Assembly (NCBI RefSeq): GCF_004379255.2
Contig: NC_056042.1
Coordinates: 29,677,928 to 29,741,927 of the forward strand
DNA length: 64,000 bases
Direction: 5' to 3'
DNA from: Salvia splendens
Lineage: Eukaryota > Streptophyta > Magnoliopsida > Lamiales > Lamiaceae
Shown: positions 46,137 through 57,477 of the stretch, one piece after another
Numbering within the stretch: position 1 is the first letter of the stretch
Layout: every line of letters starts with the position of its first letter
Program-made: the position numbers and the translations under genes
Notes under the pieces: generated by a model
What the model was told of the DNA's origin: nothing
Database searches by the model: none
What the model saw: the letters and a program-made list of their open reading frames with translations, nothing else

Positions 46137-46344
46137 ACTGCTTAATTCCATCTATAGATTAAGAAAACTTAAACTCAGAAATTACGATACCAGAAACATG
46201 ACCTTTACTCTTTTGCATCATATCATTTATGGAAAGGATTGTGGGAAACGAACTTCACATCACCACACAATTCCTTCATCATGTTTTGATTATCACATTG
46301 CAGGTGCAGGTTAGATGCAAATTTAAACCATAGCCAACCGGCGA

Positions 46345-48378
46345 ACCCCAATACCTTCCATCAACATCTTTGATCCAGCCATTCTAACTTCAGTTTTACT
46401 TGGAATCTATTTCTACTAAAAAAGCATTTTGTTCAATGTGAAATTTATTTTTCAGCTTCCAAACATTTCATGCAATACAAACAAAGAGTGCCAGGCTTCA
46501 TAGGTAGTTTCGCCGACAGTATCATTCAAACTGCAGTGATCATAAGAATTCCAAATAATGCACAACAACATATAGGGATATCATCAAGCATAGCTAGCTA
46601 CTACCAAACGCTTTATGAGTCGAGCAAGATCATTCTGAAGTACCTGAATCCGGGGATATAGACACTTCGGAGTGCTTGCAAGGCGAGGCCGACTTGCTGT
46701 TCTTGCAGCTGAAAAATGCGATTCCCTTCTTCGTAACTGCTGCCGAATGCTGTTCGAGATATGATGTCTGCCGAGAGCTGGTGAAGTTGTTTGTGTACAT
46801 CCATTTCAAACTCACTTTTCTCTGCTCTTTTCTCCTCCCACTTCTTCAGCATGTCTTCTATGCTAGCTGCCATTTCAGGAATCCAGCCCTGTGAAGTTCA
46901 TATTGTAAATGCAACATTGGTTTCTGATATTTTTTTCATTTTCACAAAAGATATAGCAAAACATAAACTATCTAGACTATCAAGAGAGGTGGTGTGATAA
47001 AGTGGAGAAATTTAATGAAAGTCTTTTATGCTACTTCCTTCCTCAATTAATATTCTAATTTTTCTATTTTGGACTATCCACCAAAAATAACCTATATCGA
47101 TTTATAGTAGATTGTTTTTTAGTCCTATTTTCCACAACAATACTTCAACTATTTTTTTCTCGTTATCACTTCTCTTATTTTATTGATTTTGTATTAAAAT
47201 TCATTTTGTCCACAACTAAACTATTTTTTTGTGAACGAAAGTACTTAGTACATTTTAAGACTAAAAGTTAAAAACGAAAATTAAGTTTCTTAAGTATTTT
47301 TCTAATTCAGATACATAATGGATATGGCCAAAAAAATGGAGTAGTATTACTCAACTGCGGTACACGATAAAGAGAAGAATAATTTTCGTTTTTGAAGATT
47401 TTGCATGCACGCAAAACATTTTTCACAAACAAAATTAGATTATAAGACTTAAATTTTCTTGATACCTAACAATTATTCGTGCATAAAATATGAGATATTA
47501 GATGACGACATTTTCAGCTATATTTTGCATCACAAGTTGACTTTCTTTCAGATACTACAAATATTTGAAGACGACATGTTTAGAAAATCATCAAACGTCT
47601 AATCAGAGTGTATTGCATGGAGTAATAGATGATTATAGAGTTTAATCAAGAGATATTGAATTATTAATAGAAAATTATTTTCAAATTTATACTATAAGCA
47701 TTTAATTATGATTATAAATGTTCTGTTAAACACTCGTAAACTTGAATAATACTTACTATTTTCTTCCAAAAAATAGATAAAATAAGAAAAATTTATCCAA
47801 ATACTATTACTAGTGCAAAAAGAGTCTGAAATTGATAGAGACTAGTACAGTACTATTATGCACTTGATGCAAGAGAGTAGGGGAAGAAATTGACCTTGAC
47901 TCGCTCCATATGGAAGGCCTGAGCGGTGATCCGGCGATGAACTTCCCATCTCCGACCATGGAGATTAACCAGCTCATCGCCAAGCAACACCTTGGATGAC
48001 GGATTCATCTTCGGTTTCTGAAAACTGCCGTCGCTATTCATCAAAATCTCTTTGATCAATTTGGGATCGCCCACTGCTAATTTAGGCCTGCGCCCAAACC
48101 AATACACGAATTCCTTCCCGTAGAGACTCGACCAATTCCAGTAATGCGGCATAACGCGGTGGCAGATATCGTGCGTGATGCGGGGGATCGGCGCAGCCTC
48201 CGCCGCCGCGATCAGCCACCGCCGCTGTGTTCCCGAAGATAGGGCGGTAGTCGGGGCCATTTATGCCTTGTTGTTTGAAGTGTCTCTGGATTTGCAGGGG
48301 CTCCCGTACAAATTTGTTGAGGTAGTAGCAGCACGCGATAATGATGAACAAAACGAGAGAGAGAAGCCACAAAGACAT
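46345..48378 (-). pseudogene. P450 copy B: exon 1 and exon 3-type segments only
   Basis: Exon 1 (48378-47895) encodes a membrane anchor (MSLWLLSLVLFIIIACCYYL), GPDYRPIFGN, then PRITHDICHRVMPHYW, HGRRWEVHRRITAQAF and MERVK. A frameshift around 48210-48240 separates the two parts. The next exon (46888-46644) encodes [14 protein letters not shown] and [18 protein letters not shown]. The I-helix exon and heme exon are absent: sequence immediately past this exon jumps to what in copy C is DNA downstream of the gene (46440-46606). The sequence resembles CYP721A/CYP709-like enzymes of the CYP72 clan; the exact family is unsure. Confidence 0.75.
47034..47241. mobile_element. Stowaway-like MITE in the P450 copy B intron
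   Basis: Left end CTTCCTTCCTCAATTAATAT after TA; the right end near tttttttgtgaacgaaag before TA is decayed. It is about 208 bp. Confidence 0.5.
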
Positions 48379-48672
48379 TTGAATTGAATGCTTCTCTTCT
48401 TCGATCCAGTAGAGTGGTGGCCTGACTTTATCTACAAACTACTTTCTCAACCTACCTTGTTTTTTAATGTCCAATAATTAGTGATAGTAATGTAATTGTA
48501 TACTACTAATTAAAGAGAAATATGGTATGAGCTCGACTTTATCTTTCTTTTTGATCACTGATTTTGAGATCAAATCAAAATTTTAGAGCAATTTTAAATT
48601 TAATGCCTCAAAACTAGGATTGGTAGTATTATTTAGATCCGTGGACTTACAGGCCACTAGAAAATCATTAAT
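48379..48672. other. P450 copy B upstream region
   Basis: AT-rich 5' flank of the pseudogene. No clear TATA box was assigned. Confidence 0.35.
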
Positions 48673-48795
48673 ACCAACGAGTTGTAGCGCAGTTGGCAGA
48701 GCGGAGCTTTGGTGAGTCGTGACCTCACCTTGAGGTCACGGGTTCAAACCCCATCACCCACTCGAAGTTCGGAACACCTGTGGTAAAAAAAAAAA
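48673..48795 (+). mobile_element. tRNA-derived SINE, TSD CATTAAT
   Basis: Pol III A-box-like TAGCGCAGTTGGCAGAG and B-box GGTTCAAACCC lie in tRNA-like spacing. A non-tRNA tail and an A-run (48785-48795) follow. Flanking CATTAAT repeats occur at 48666-48672 and 48796-48802. The length, tail and TSD make it a SINE, not a functional tRNA gene. Confidence 0.85.
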
Positions 48796-48802
48796 CATTA
48801 AT

Positions 48803-49254
48803 CATCTAATACATTATGTCTATATTTTCTAATACACCACAATGAAATAGACAAGTGAATTTCTATTTTTTAAATCATTTTCTTTATAAAAATTCATTCT
48901 ACAATGGAATAAGTATATGAGAAGGTATTAGTATATCTTATTTAATTTTGAAGAGATACATTTATATTTTCTTCACACAAAAGGAAAATGGATAGTATTT
49001 TTGCTTGTCTTTGTACATAAAAGTAAATGACAAATATATATCTTCTCAATTTACTTCATTCCTTTGGAGATACTGGCAATAGTAAAAACCAAATGGATCC
49101 GTAGATAACAAATGAGCAACACAATTACATGGTCTAGGGATAAACTTAAAATCGAGAACGTGAGTTGTTTTCTCGAGTACCAAGATATCACCACGGCCAC
49201 GCAATTCCTTGACTTCCATGATGAGCATAATAAAACCATAGCGTACGTACTCTA
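48803..49254. other. Intergenic between P450 copies; possible RNase H-like retroelement fragment
   Basis: On the minus strand 49046-49270 reads a short frame with FIPRPCNCVAHLLS, similar to the C-terminal part of the RNase H-like domains found in plant LINE/RVT-type proteins. It is too short to assign safely. Confidence 0.3.
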
Positions 49255-51882
49255 ATACCTTCATCAACATCTTGAGCTGGCCATTCGAACTTCAATTTTA
49301 CATGCAAATACAAACTCACCCATTTCATCTCTAAGAATTATGTTACCGATACAAACTCGAACATTTATATCACAGGAGGAGATTCTAATTTCAAAAAGTA
49401 TCGCATATTTCCATCCAGCTTTTGTGTGCTAATGATAGAATATCTTTCTATTCCACTTAAAAGACTCTTTGATCCAAGTAAAATTTATTTGTCTGCTTCC
49501 AAATATTTCTTGCAATACAAGCAAAGAGTGCTAATGCTTCATAAGGTAGTTTCTCCAAAAGAGACCAAACCATTTGTTTAAAGGAAAAACCATTGAAGAG
49601 ATGAGGGTCCAAATATTTACAACATCAGTACAACTTAATAACAAATGATCAGTTGATTTGCAGTGATCATAAATATTCCAAATAATGCACAACAACATAT
49701 AGGGATATCATCAAGCATAGCTAGCTACTATGCAATCCTGCTGAAAATAAGTTGGACTCCATGCTGTGGCTGCAAGGTCATACTCTGCATAGGAGCATGT
49801 AGATACGAGGGCGATACCACGAAAGAATAATGTTGCAGGATCATGGCCAAGACTAGTTTGGCCTCAACAATGGCGAGATTCTGCCCAACACATATCCTAT
49901 GGCCTAAACCAAAAGGATAGTACAATGTTGGATGCTTTCGTGCCTCAGAGAATCTCAAAGGATTGAACTCATTCGCGTCGTACCCCCAGATCTCAGTATC
50001 ATGATGGACAGCAGTCATGGCGATGTACATATCCGTGCCAGAAGGAATGTTGAGGCTTGCCAGTTTAACATTTTCCGATGCTTGCCTATTTAGTGCAACT
50101 ACTGGAGGGTAGAGCCGAAGGGTCTCGTTCAGTATCATGCTCAACTGTAGTAAAGACAACAGATTCTGTTAATAGATTGAAGAGATTAAGTAATGTTGTG
50201 GAGATGAAGATGACATGGCACAATGTGGCTTCAAGAACTATAAGGACAAAAGGTTGAAATCATATAACTGCAGATGGCAACTTACTATTTTGAAATCGGA
50301 TATATTTTCTGCAGTAGGGTGGGCGTTGCCCCTGCACGTAGCAATGACTTCGTCTCTTGCCATGGTCTGCCATTCTTGATGAGATGCAAGAAGGAGAAGC
50401 ACCTTGGCTGTTGTTTCTTTCCCTGCAAAGTAGAAAGTTTTGCATTCATCGATAATTTCATCAATATCTAGCTTCTCCTCTACACCATCCTCATTCTTAT
50501 ATGAAGACATCATCAGTGTGAGCAATGATTTTGAGTTCCCTTGGCTCTTTCCATGCTTCCCAATAATTTTTCTGATCGATTCCCGAGTTTCCTGGTCTAG
50601 TCTCCATCTCATCATGTTCTTCTTCGTCGGCAGAAACCTACACACCAGCACACAATTTTTTTTCGAAAATGTTAGCAAATGATCAGATGTGTGAAATAGA
50701 CGTGCACAATGATGTATTCCTGATCAACAACTTGATCATTCTGAAGTACCTGAATCCGGGGATGTAGAGACTTCGGAATGCTTGCAAGGCGAGGCCGACT
50801 TGCTGTTCTTGCAGCTGAAAAATGCGATTCCCTTCTTCGTAACTGCTGCCGAATGCTGTTCGAGATATGATGTCTGCTGAGAGCTGTTGAAGTTGTTCGT
50901 GTACATCCATTTCAAACTCACTTTTGTCTGCTCTTTTTCCTTCCCACATCTTCAGCATGTCTTCTATGCTAGCTGCCATTTCAGGAATCCAACCCTGTCA
51001 ACGTCACCAAGTTCATATTGTATAATGCAATTAAGATAAACATAATCTATCTAGACTTGCAGAATACGGAGTAAATCCTCACAGTCCACTAACACTAATT
51101 CCATTATTTTTTATCTCATCTTTTTTACTTTACCATTTTTTCTTTTCCCCCTCTTCCTTTACCAATTTTGCATTAAAATACGGGCCGTTTCCAAAGTTCC
51201 TATTTATGGAAATGCAAATGGAAATTGTTAGTGAAACATGAATATTTACTCCTAGTTTTATAATATACCGTAAGTAACAATGAATATCCTAAATAACAAA
51301 ATGAGATACTCATTTAACTATAGACGGATAGAGTAATAAATTTTCTCTGTGAAGATATTGTATTTTTCGCAAGCAAGATTAGGTAAATTTTAAATATTCT
51401 TGATACCTAACAATTATTCGTGCATAAAATATGAGATATACATCATACATGACGACAGAATAGATTATTTATGATTATAAAAAAGTGATAGCATAAAGTG
51501 TGTGTGTAAAGAAAACCAAATGAAATAGTAATTCAGTTCATGGCTGCATCACTAGTTGACTTTACTTCAGAGGTGAGCTGCACCTTGCACCATTACATAA
51601 TCTTATAGAACTACAAATAATTGAAAAAGATAGGTTTAAAAATTCAATTTGTCATTTTAGTACTTACATCCATTACTAGTCTATAACTTATTTTACTAAA
51701 TTCCATATCCTTAGTTAATTTCAGGAGAAGCTTATTCCCGAAGATGAGGCCATTTATTATGCCTTGATGCTTAAAGTGTCTCTGGATTTGCAGAGGCTCC
51801 CGTACAAATTTATTGAGGTAATAGCCACACACGACACGAGAATGATGAACAAAAAGAGTGGGAGAAGCCACATGAGAGACAT
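49255..51882 (-). pseudogene. P450 copy C (CYP72 clan): 5'-broken, I-helix and heme exons retained
   Basis: The ATG at 51882 starts an anchor (MSLMWLLPLFLFIILV), but about 2 extra bases shift the frame. After FGN the rest of exon 1 is missing and replaced by unrelated sequence. Later exons are good: 50994-50750 ([14 protein letters not shown]), 50637-50286 (oxygen-binding AGKETTA) and 50144-49728 (ETLR of the K helix, NPLRF, heme loop [14 protein letters not shown]). The I-helix exon reads [20 protein letters not shown], shorter than usual after ETTA by about five residues. Splice sites of these exons are intact. The first ~470 bases from 49255 are downstream DNA shared with copy B (46345-46606). 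Confidence 0.8.
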
Positions 51883-52261
51883 TTTAAATTGAAAGCCTCT
51901 CTTCGACAAATTGTAGAGTGTAGAGAGAGATTTTATTTCTACTTTCTGAACTGACATTTGTTTAATGAGCAATAATTATTGGAAGTATGAGTTCAACTTA
52001 TTTAATCAAGTGGATCCCATCCATTCACAATAGAATCCCTATATCTACAACAGAAAAAGAGAGGAAAAAAGAAATAGAAGTGAAAACAAGGTCATTTATA
52101 ACTATCGATAGTATTTTATTTTAATTAGATTATTAATTATTAATGGTGAGCTAAGTTCAGCGGTTCAGCCCACCATTTTGCCCACGGCTAAATACAAAGT
52201 ATGCAACTGTGAGCTGATAAGTTACTACAGCATTTGGTCTACATTTGCTACACTTTATTAA
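51883..52261. other. P450 copy C upstream flank, no gene
   Basis: AT-rich sequence between the pseudogene start and the Harbinger element. No features were recognised. Confidence 0.4.
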
Positions 52262-53742
52262 GACCATCCACTACGGGTCTCGCCGGCGTCGTGCGTCCCG
52301 TCCCGGAGAGATGGGACCCCGGCGCGACGCGTTGCAGCTCGCCGTCCCGTCCCGCGTCCCGTCGAGCCAAGAGATGGGCTGTCTCGCCACGCGCCTAGGC
52401 GACGTGGCGCGACCCGGCGTCGTGCGTGACGCCCACTCGCCGGCCCGCGAGTGGGCGTCGTCACGTGCTGACGCAATAAAAAAAAAATTAAAAAATTTGA
52501 ATTTTAAAAAAAATAAAAGAAAAAAAAATTCTAACGGTAATAATACCGTTTTTTTGTTTTTTTTTTAATTTTTTTTATTTTTAATTAGTTTTTTTACTCT
52601 ATAAATACTCTTAAACTCATCCTCATTTCACACACAGCTACACATCTATTCTTCCTATCATCTAAATTTTCTCTCAAATTTTCATATAACAACTCAAGAT
52701 GTCCGGCGACGGCGACAGCAACTACGACGGTTTTGGCGGGTGGGATCTCAACGTGTTCGGCGATTGGGAGACCATGATCAACACTTTGGGCGGTTCCGGT
52801 TCGTCAACGCCGGGGACCCAGGGTTCGGCGACGCCGGGGGGGTACACCCAATTTTGACCTTGATGCATATGTCCGTCCCTCCGCCCAGCGGTATTCGCAG
52901 GGATTATCCCAGATCCGGGAGGATTTTCCCGTTGATCCCACGCCGGGAGTAGGCCGAGGCGGTGGAGGTGGCCGAGGCGGTGTACAACCTCAAGCGGGCG
53001 AGGACGAGGAAGAAGAGGAAGAGGATCTAGGCCGACATCCGTACAACAACCTCGAAACGCTGGCGGTGTACAACGCCTGGATCACAGTCTTGTACGATCC
53101 CATCGTCGGGAATCAACAATCCCGGAAGTGTTTCTAGGAAGAGGTCTGCGAGGTCTACCACCAGATAAAGCCGAAAGGCTCCCGCAAGCGCAAATTTAAA
53201 ATGCTCTGCTCTCACTTTGACCGAGTCGACCGACAGGTCAAAAAATTCTGCGGCATCTACTCGGCCGAATAGGCGCGCTACCAAAGCGGCGCCACGGCAA
53301 CCGACATTTTGACGTCCGCTTTGCACGCCTACTACCAGGATGAACGTCATCAATTCACATTTGTTGATGTTTGGCAGGCCGTCAAGGACGAGGAACGGTG
53401 GGCCGGCGGTTTCCGCTCTAGCTCGGGCTCAACCTCGAAGCGCACGAAGCATGCGGCGAGTGGCCAATACTCGTCTGGTGGTGACACCGCTGAGGGCATC
53501 AGCCAACCTGAGGCTGAATCCCAGGAGTTTGCGGGTACAGTCGGCGATGCTGGAGGATCCGCGAGTGGGCGCCGTCGGCCGCAAGGGACGAAGGCGGCGA
53601 AAGCGGCTAGAGCAAGGAAGGGCCGAGGCGAATCAAGCCAGCCGGCCTCGGGATCGGGCTCGCGGGGAGGCTCGGACATACTTATGGTGGCGTACATGAC
53701 CGCCACAATGGCGGACACTTCCCGCTTCTCGTACGCCCAATT

Positions 53743-54822
53743 TGTAGAAATCATGGTATTAAATATGCCCGGTCAATGGATTTTGACCAAATAATAAATG
53801 TGACGAGACATTTAATTTTGTGAAATTAAATAACATAGCATCGATCTACATTTTACGTAGATAAATGTAGTATATTCACTTTCTCAAATCCGATTTCCGG
53901 TGAGTGAGAAATAGTGGATTAAAGTTGGGCATAATTAGCTTTTATTAAAGCTTGGAGTTGGAGCTTAGGGAATAATTAACTAGTGTTAATTATCCCACAT
54001 TGGAGGATTAACACATCTTTTAATGTGTATAAATTAAGTGACTTTATGTTACTTAATAATTATAGTGGACCAAGATGGGTGAAAGAGCCCACACGCGCGC
54101 ACACGCGCGCGCCGCCGCCGCCGCCCGCCCGCCCGAGCACGAGCCCGTGCCCGTGCTCGTGTTGGCTTCTGGAGATTACAAGAGATAACAAAAACCGGGC
54201 GTAATACAACCCAAAAGAAAGGAAAGAAGGAACTGAACTTTAGAAATTACAACGTAGAATCGAATTCGAAACTACTAAACCAGTATGATTAGCCGAGTCG
54301 AGGAGGCCTCTTCCCGCAAGACGAGATACGCCCCGGTAGTGCTCTTCGGTTTGGCGTGTCGTCCCCAAAGGTAAAACGGCTACGTCTCTATTGATGCAGC
54401 ACCGCAATCAGTAGAGCTCTGGCGAACGGGATGGAGGAGAGGGCAGAGCTTCGACAGAAAACAATGCAGAGAGAGGGAGAGAGCTTATGATGCAGAATGC
54501 TTGTATGTGTGTGTCCTAATGCAGTGGTATGGCTAGCCTATTTATAGGCCAAGCCACCATGCAGGGTCAACCAGCCATTGAAGGCTCATCATGGCAATTC
54601 GTAACCGACGTCGGTTACAGGCGTGTGGCTGGAGTGTGTGGATTTCTCACGTGGCAGCCGTGACTGTGCCTCGCTTGACGACGTGTCAAGCCACTTGGAT
54701 TGCTGACTCGGCGGTGGTCCAAAAAGAATAGTTTGGCCCAAGCCCAAAGACCAATTGCCAAGATCTAAGTCCAAGTCCAAGATCGAGATCGAGATCGGGA
54801 TCAGGCCCGGGCCCGAGGCCCG

Positions 54823-54855
<33 letters not shown>

Positions 54856-55271
54856 GCACGTGCTCGGGCTCGGGCTCGGGCTCGGGCGGGCGGCGGCGGC
54901 GGCGCGCGCGTGTGCGCGCGTGTGGGCTCTTTCACCCATCTTGGTCCACTATAATTATTAAGTAACATAAAGTCACTTAATTTATACACATTAAAAGATG
55001 TGTTAATCCTCCAATGTGGGATAATTAACACTAGTTAATTATTCCCTAAGCTCCAACTCCAAGCTTTAATAAAAGCTAATTATGCCCAACTTTAATCCAC
55101 TATTTCTCACTCACCGGAAATCGGATTTGAGAAAGTGAATATACTACATTTATCTACGTAAAATGTAGATCGACGCTATGTCATTTAATTTCACAAAATT
55201 AAATGTCTCGTCACATTTATTATTTGGTCAAAATCCATTGACCGGGCATATTTAATACCATGATTTCTACA
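53743..55271 (-). mobile_element. Palindromic LTR-derived insertion, TSD CAATT
   Basis: Both ends read TGTAGAAATCATGGTATTAA inward. The arms, 53743 to about 54160 and 55271 to about 54850, are inverted copies with about two differences over the first 390 bp. CAATT flanks it on both sides (53738-53742 and 55272-55276), and the intact Harbinger copy at 61075 confirms the empty site. The minus strand from 55271 to about 54162 looks like one complete LTR of about 1.1 kb: TG start, GC-rich (cgtgct/gagcac)n, a tatttata-type TATA near 54541, then leader-like sequence ending CCAACA. The left arm is an inverted repeat of only its first 420 bp. No protein is encoded. Confidence 0.75.
54790..54905. repeat. 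GC-rich simple repeats inside the palindromic LTR
   Basis: Runs of gatcga, gagcac, gggctc and ggcggc units, giving self-complementary CGAGCAC/GTGCTCG tracts at the arm junctions (also 54100-54160). Confidence 0.75.
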
Positions 55272-55727
55272 CAATTCACGGCCTGGTGGAACGGAATTGT
55301 GCATATGGCAGCACAACTTGGCCTTCCGACTCCCCCTCAACCTCGACTGCCTCCGGAGGATGATTAGCCGGCGGAGTAGTTTAAATTATGTTGTGTTGTG
55401 TGTTTTTTTATGTTGTGTATTTTTTTATTTTTCTTTAAATTTGTATTTTAAATTATGTTGTGTGTTTTTTTATGTTGTGTGTTTTTTAATAAAGTGGGTT
55501 TGTTTTAATTGAATTGTGTTGGGAAAAAAAATAAAAAATGAAATTGAATGAATAGTAATTAAAGGACGGTTAAGGGACGGAGCGTTGTAGGTTCCGTCCC
55601 TTAGTTAAGGGATGGAGGAAAAAAGGACAGTGGGGCCCTCAAATAGTGGTCAAATAGTAGTTAACGGACGGTATAGAGACATCGTAGTGGATGGCCTAAA
55701 TATCAGCAATATCGTCATGAAATATCA

Positions 55728-56504
55728 AGGTAATTATATATTTTATACAAAATATTTTACCTATGTTTCAATTTAGTACAAAAAATATTAAGTTTACATA
55801 TTACATATAAAATGTCTACTAACTGTTCCAAAATAATACAATTCGTTAAATCCCCACTAACACCGTTACCTCTAATTATATCATACATACAAAAAGTTTC
55901 ACCGTTATTTTAGATTTGTACAAAAAGTTTTAAATTAAAACATTGCATTAATTATATCAAACATTTATTTTTATTACTCACAAAAATGAAAAATATAGAG
56001 AAAAAATTCACCACTCTTCACCATCAAATTAGCGAATTGCATTTTATTATCTAAGCTTTCTCATATAACAATGGAGAATACAACTGAAAAATATTGAATC
56101 TTTTTTGTAAAAAATCAATATTGACTTATTAACCGTTCAAAGCTCAAGTTAGCCATCTTATAAAGATGAACTATGGACTTATTTTATACTATGTTCTATA
56201 AATAACATTATAAAAAATAGAGTATATTGAGAAACAATTTTTTTAACCACGATTAATTGCTGGAAGAATTGATATTGACTGTTATTTTTTAGAGTGGTTA
56301 ATTGTATTAAATCTCTAATTATTATTCTATAATTATGTTGATAAGTTGGACAAATTATAAACTAACTAATGGTATTTAAAATATTTAACGAAATATATTA
56401 ACTTAAAACACTTAAAATTTTTGTATGCAATATATAAACTTAATACTTTTTTACTAAATTAAAACAAAGATAAAATATTTTGTATAAAATATATAATTTC
56501 CCCC
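55728..56504. mobile_element. Mutator-like (MULE) MITE, 9-bp TSD
   Basis: Inverted ends of about 100 bp: left from AGGTAATTATATATTTTATA and right complement from GGGAAATTATATATTTTATA, both followed by caaaatattttacc/tatc. Flanks are GAAATATCA (55719-55727) and GAAATATCT (56505-56513), 8 of 9 identical. It is 777 bp, AT-rich, with no ORF. A 9-bp TSD with long TIRs is typical of Mutator-like elements. Confidence 0.7.
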
Positions 56505-56590
56505 GAAATATCTCATATTTTATGCACGAATAATTGTTAGGTATCTAGAAAGTTTTAAACTTATCTAATTTTGTACGTTTATGAAAAATG
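56505..56590 (+). repeat. Inverted fragment of P450 intron sequence
   Basis: The segment with tctcatattttatgcacgaa and ttgttaggtatc matches, in reverse orientation, the P450 copy B intron (about 47400-47495) and the copy C intron (about 51400-51440). The homology continues left of the MULE (55705-55727). Confidence 0.6.
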
Positions 56591-56983
56591 TTTTGTGAAT
56601 GCTAAGAGTGACCATAGTGGGCGCGCCCGTGGTGGTGGAGGAACTACAGGATACACGGCGGGGGACGAGGATTTGCGGTGGTCTTCGCGGGGACTATTGC
56701 ATGCTGCGAGACCGCCGCAGCGGCATACAACCGATTTTTTTTCTTAATTTATATCTGTACATACAATATATTCCTCATTTTTTTACTTCACGCATCCACA
56801 CTACAATTCCACAACCATATTTTCATCTCTCTAGATTTATTATTTCACAATGCAAAGCCACGAGAGTGATTCCCCCGGCACTAGAGAATCCATTACCCGA
56901 GCAGCGGGTATCATAGTAGCAGGTCTGGTGTTGCGAGTACCGGCTCCAGCACCACCGCCACCAACGTGGGGGCAAACGCCAGT

Positions 56984-57459
56984 TGTTACGGACCCAATTC
57001 CCACATTAGTTGTGAGAACAACTGATGTGAGTTATAGACTAAATGAGCTCTCTCTCCTAACAGACTAGTCTTTTGTGATGAGTTCTCATGTTTGGTCTGC
57101 ATCAATTGGTGCTTTCATTGAGAGCCCGAAAGGCTTGGAGTGGTGGTCGGGCAACGAACTTGCCGTGACCAACGAGTACGTTTGGAGCCGACTCGGAGTG
57201 GTGGCAGGGTAAAGAATCCGCCGTGACCAATGTGGCCGTGACCAACGAGACCTCGGAGTGGTGGCTCACGAAATGGTGGTCTGGCAAAGAACAAGAGGTG
57301 ACCAACGAGGACGTTGGCCCTTAAAGGAAGGTCAAATGTTACAGAATCAATCCCAACATCGGTTGTGATAACAACTGGTGTGAGGTATATAGACTAAATG
57401 AGTTCTCTTTCCTAACAAGCTAGTCTTTTGGGATGAATTCTCTTGTTTATTCTGTATCA
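56984..57459 (+). mobile_element. TRIM (terminal-repeat retrotransposon in miniature)
   Basis: Direct repeats 56984-57104 (121 bp) and 57337-57459 (123 bp) start TGTTACGGA/TGTTACAGA and end TCTGCATCA/TCTGTATCA. Both contain ttgtgagaacaactg-like and tagactaaatgagctctct-like blocks. The first is followed directly by ATTGGTGCTTTCATTGAGAG, a primer-site-like sequence. The internal region is 232 bp and non-coding, with a gaccaacgag / ggagtggtgg repeat. The flanking 5-mers CCAGT and CTGGT agree only at three positions, so the TSD is decayed. Confidence 0.7.
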
Positions 57460-57477
57460 CTGGTTATGAGAGTTATT

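Larger units (their letters stand above)
52699..55367 (+). pseudogene. Harbinger ORF1, family 2 copy 1, multiply broken
   Basis: Starts MSGDGDSNYDGFGGWDLN. Indels around 52838-52850 shift the frame, and in-frame TAGs occur near 53135 and 53270 relative to the 60010 copy. The DNA-binding core (VYNAWITVLYDPIVGNQQ, HFDRVDRQVKKFC, FVDVWQAVKDEERWAGGF) can be followed across frames. The C-terminus (NGIVHMAAQL, PTPPQPR) continues after the nested insertion and ends at 55367. Confidence 0.8.
52262..55696 (+). mobile_element. PIF/Harbinger element, family 2 copy 1, TSD TAA, with nested insertion
   Basis: TIRs GACCATCCACTACGGG (left) and the complement GGCCATCCACTACGAT (right), flanked by TAA (52259-52261 and 55697-55699). 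It carries an ORF1 (Myb/SANT-like) and no transposase. A 1529-bp LTR-like palindromic element was inserted at 53743-55271; without it this copy would be about 1.9 kb, like the copy at 59554. Confidence 0.88.

Noticed and set aside
48679..48760. Possible tRNA gene
   Set aside because: A and B boxes are present, but the sequence has an A-rich tail and flanking CATTAAT duplications and lacks a convincing acceptor stem pair; it is a SINE.
53743..55271. Ordinary Mutator-type transposon with long TIRs
   Set aside because: The TSD is 5 bp and the ends are TG..CA with LTR-like promoter and leader sequence in the middle; still possible but less likely.
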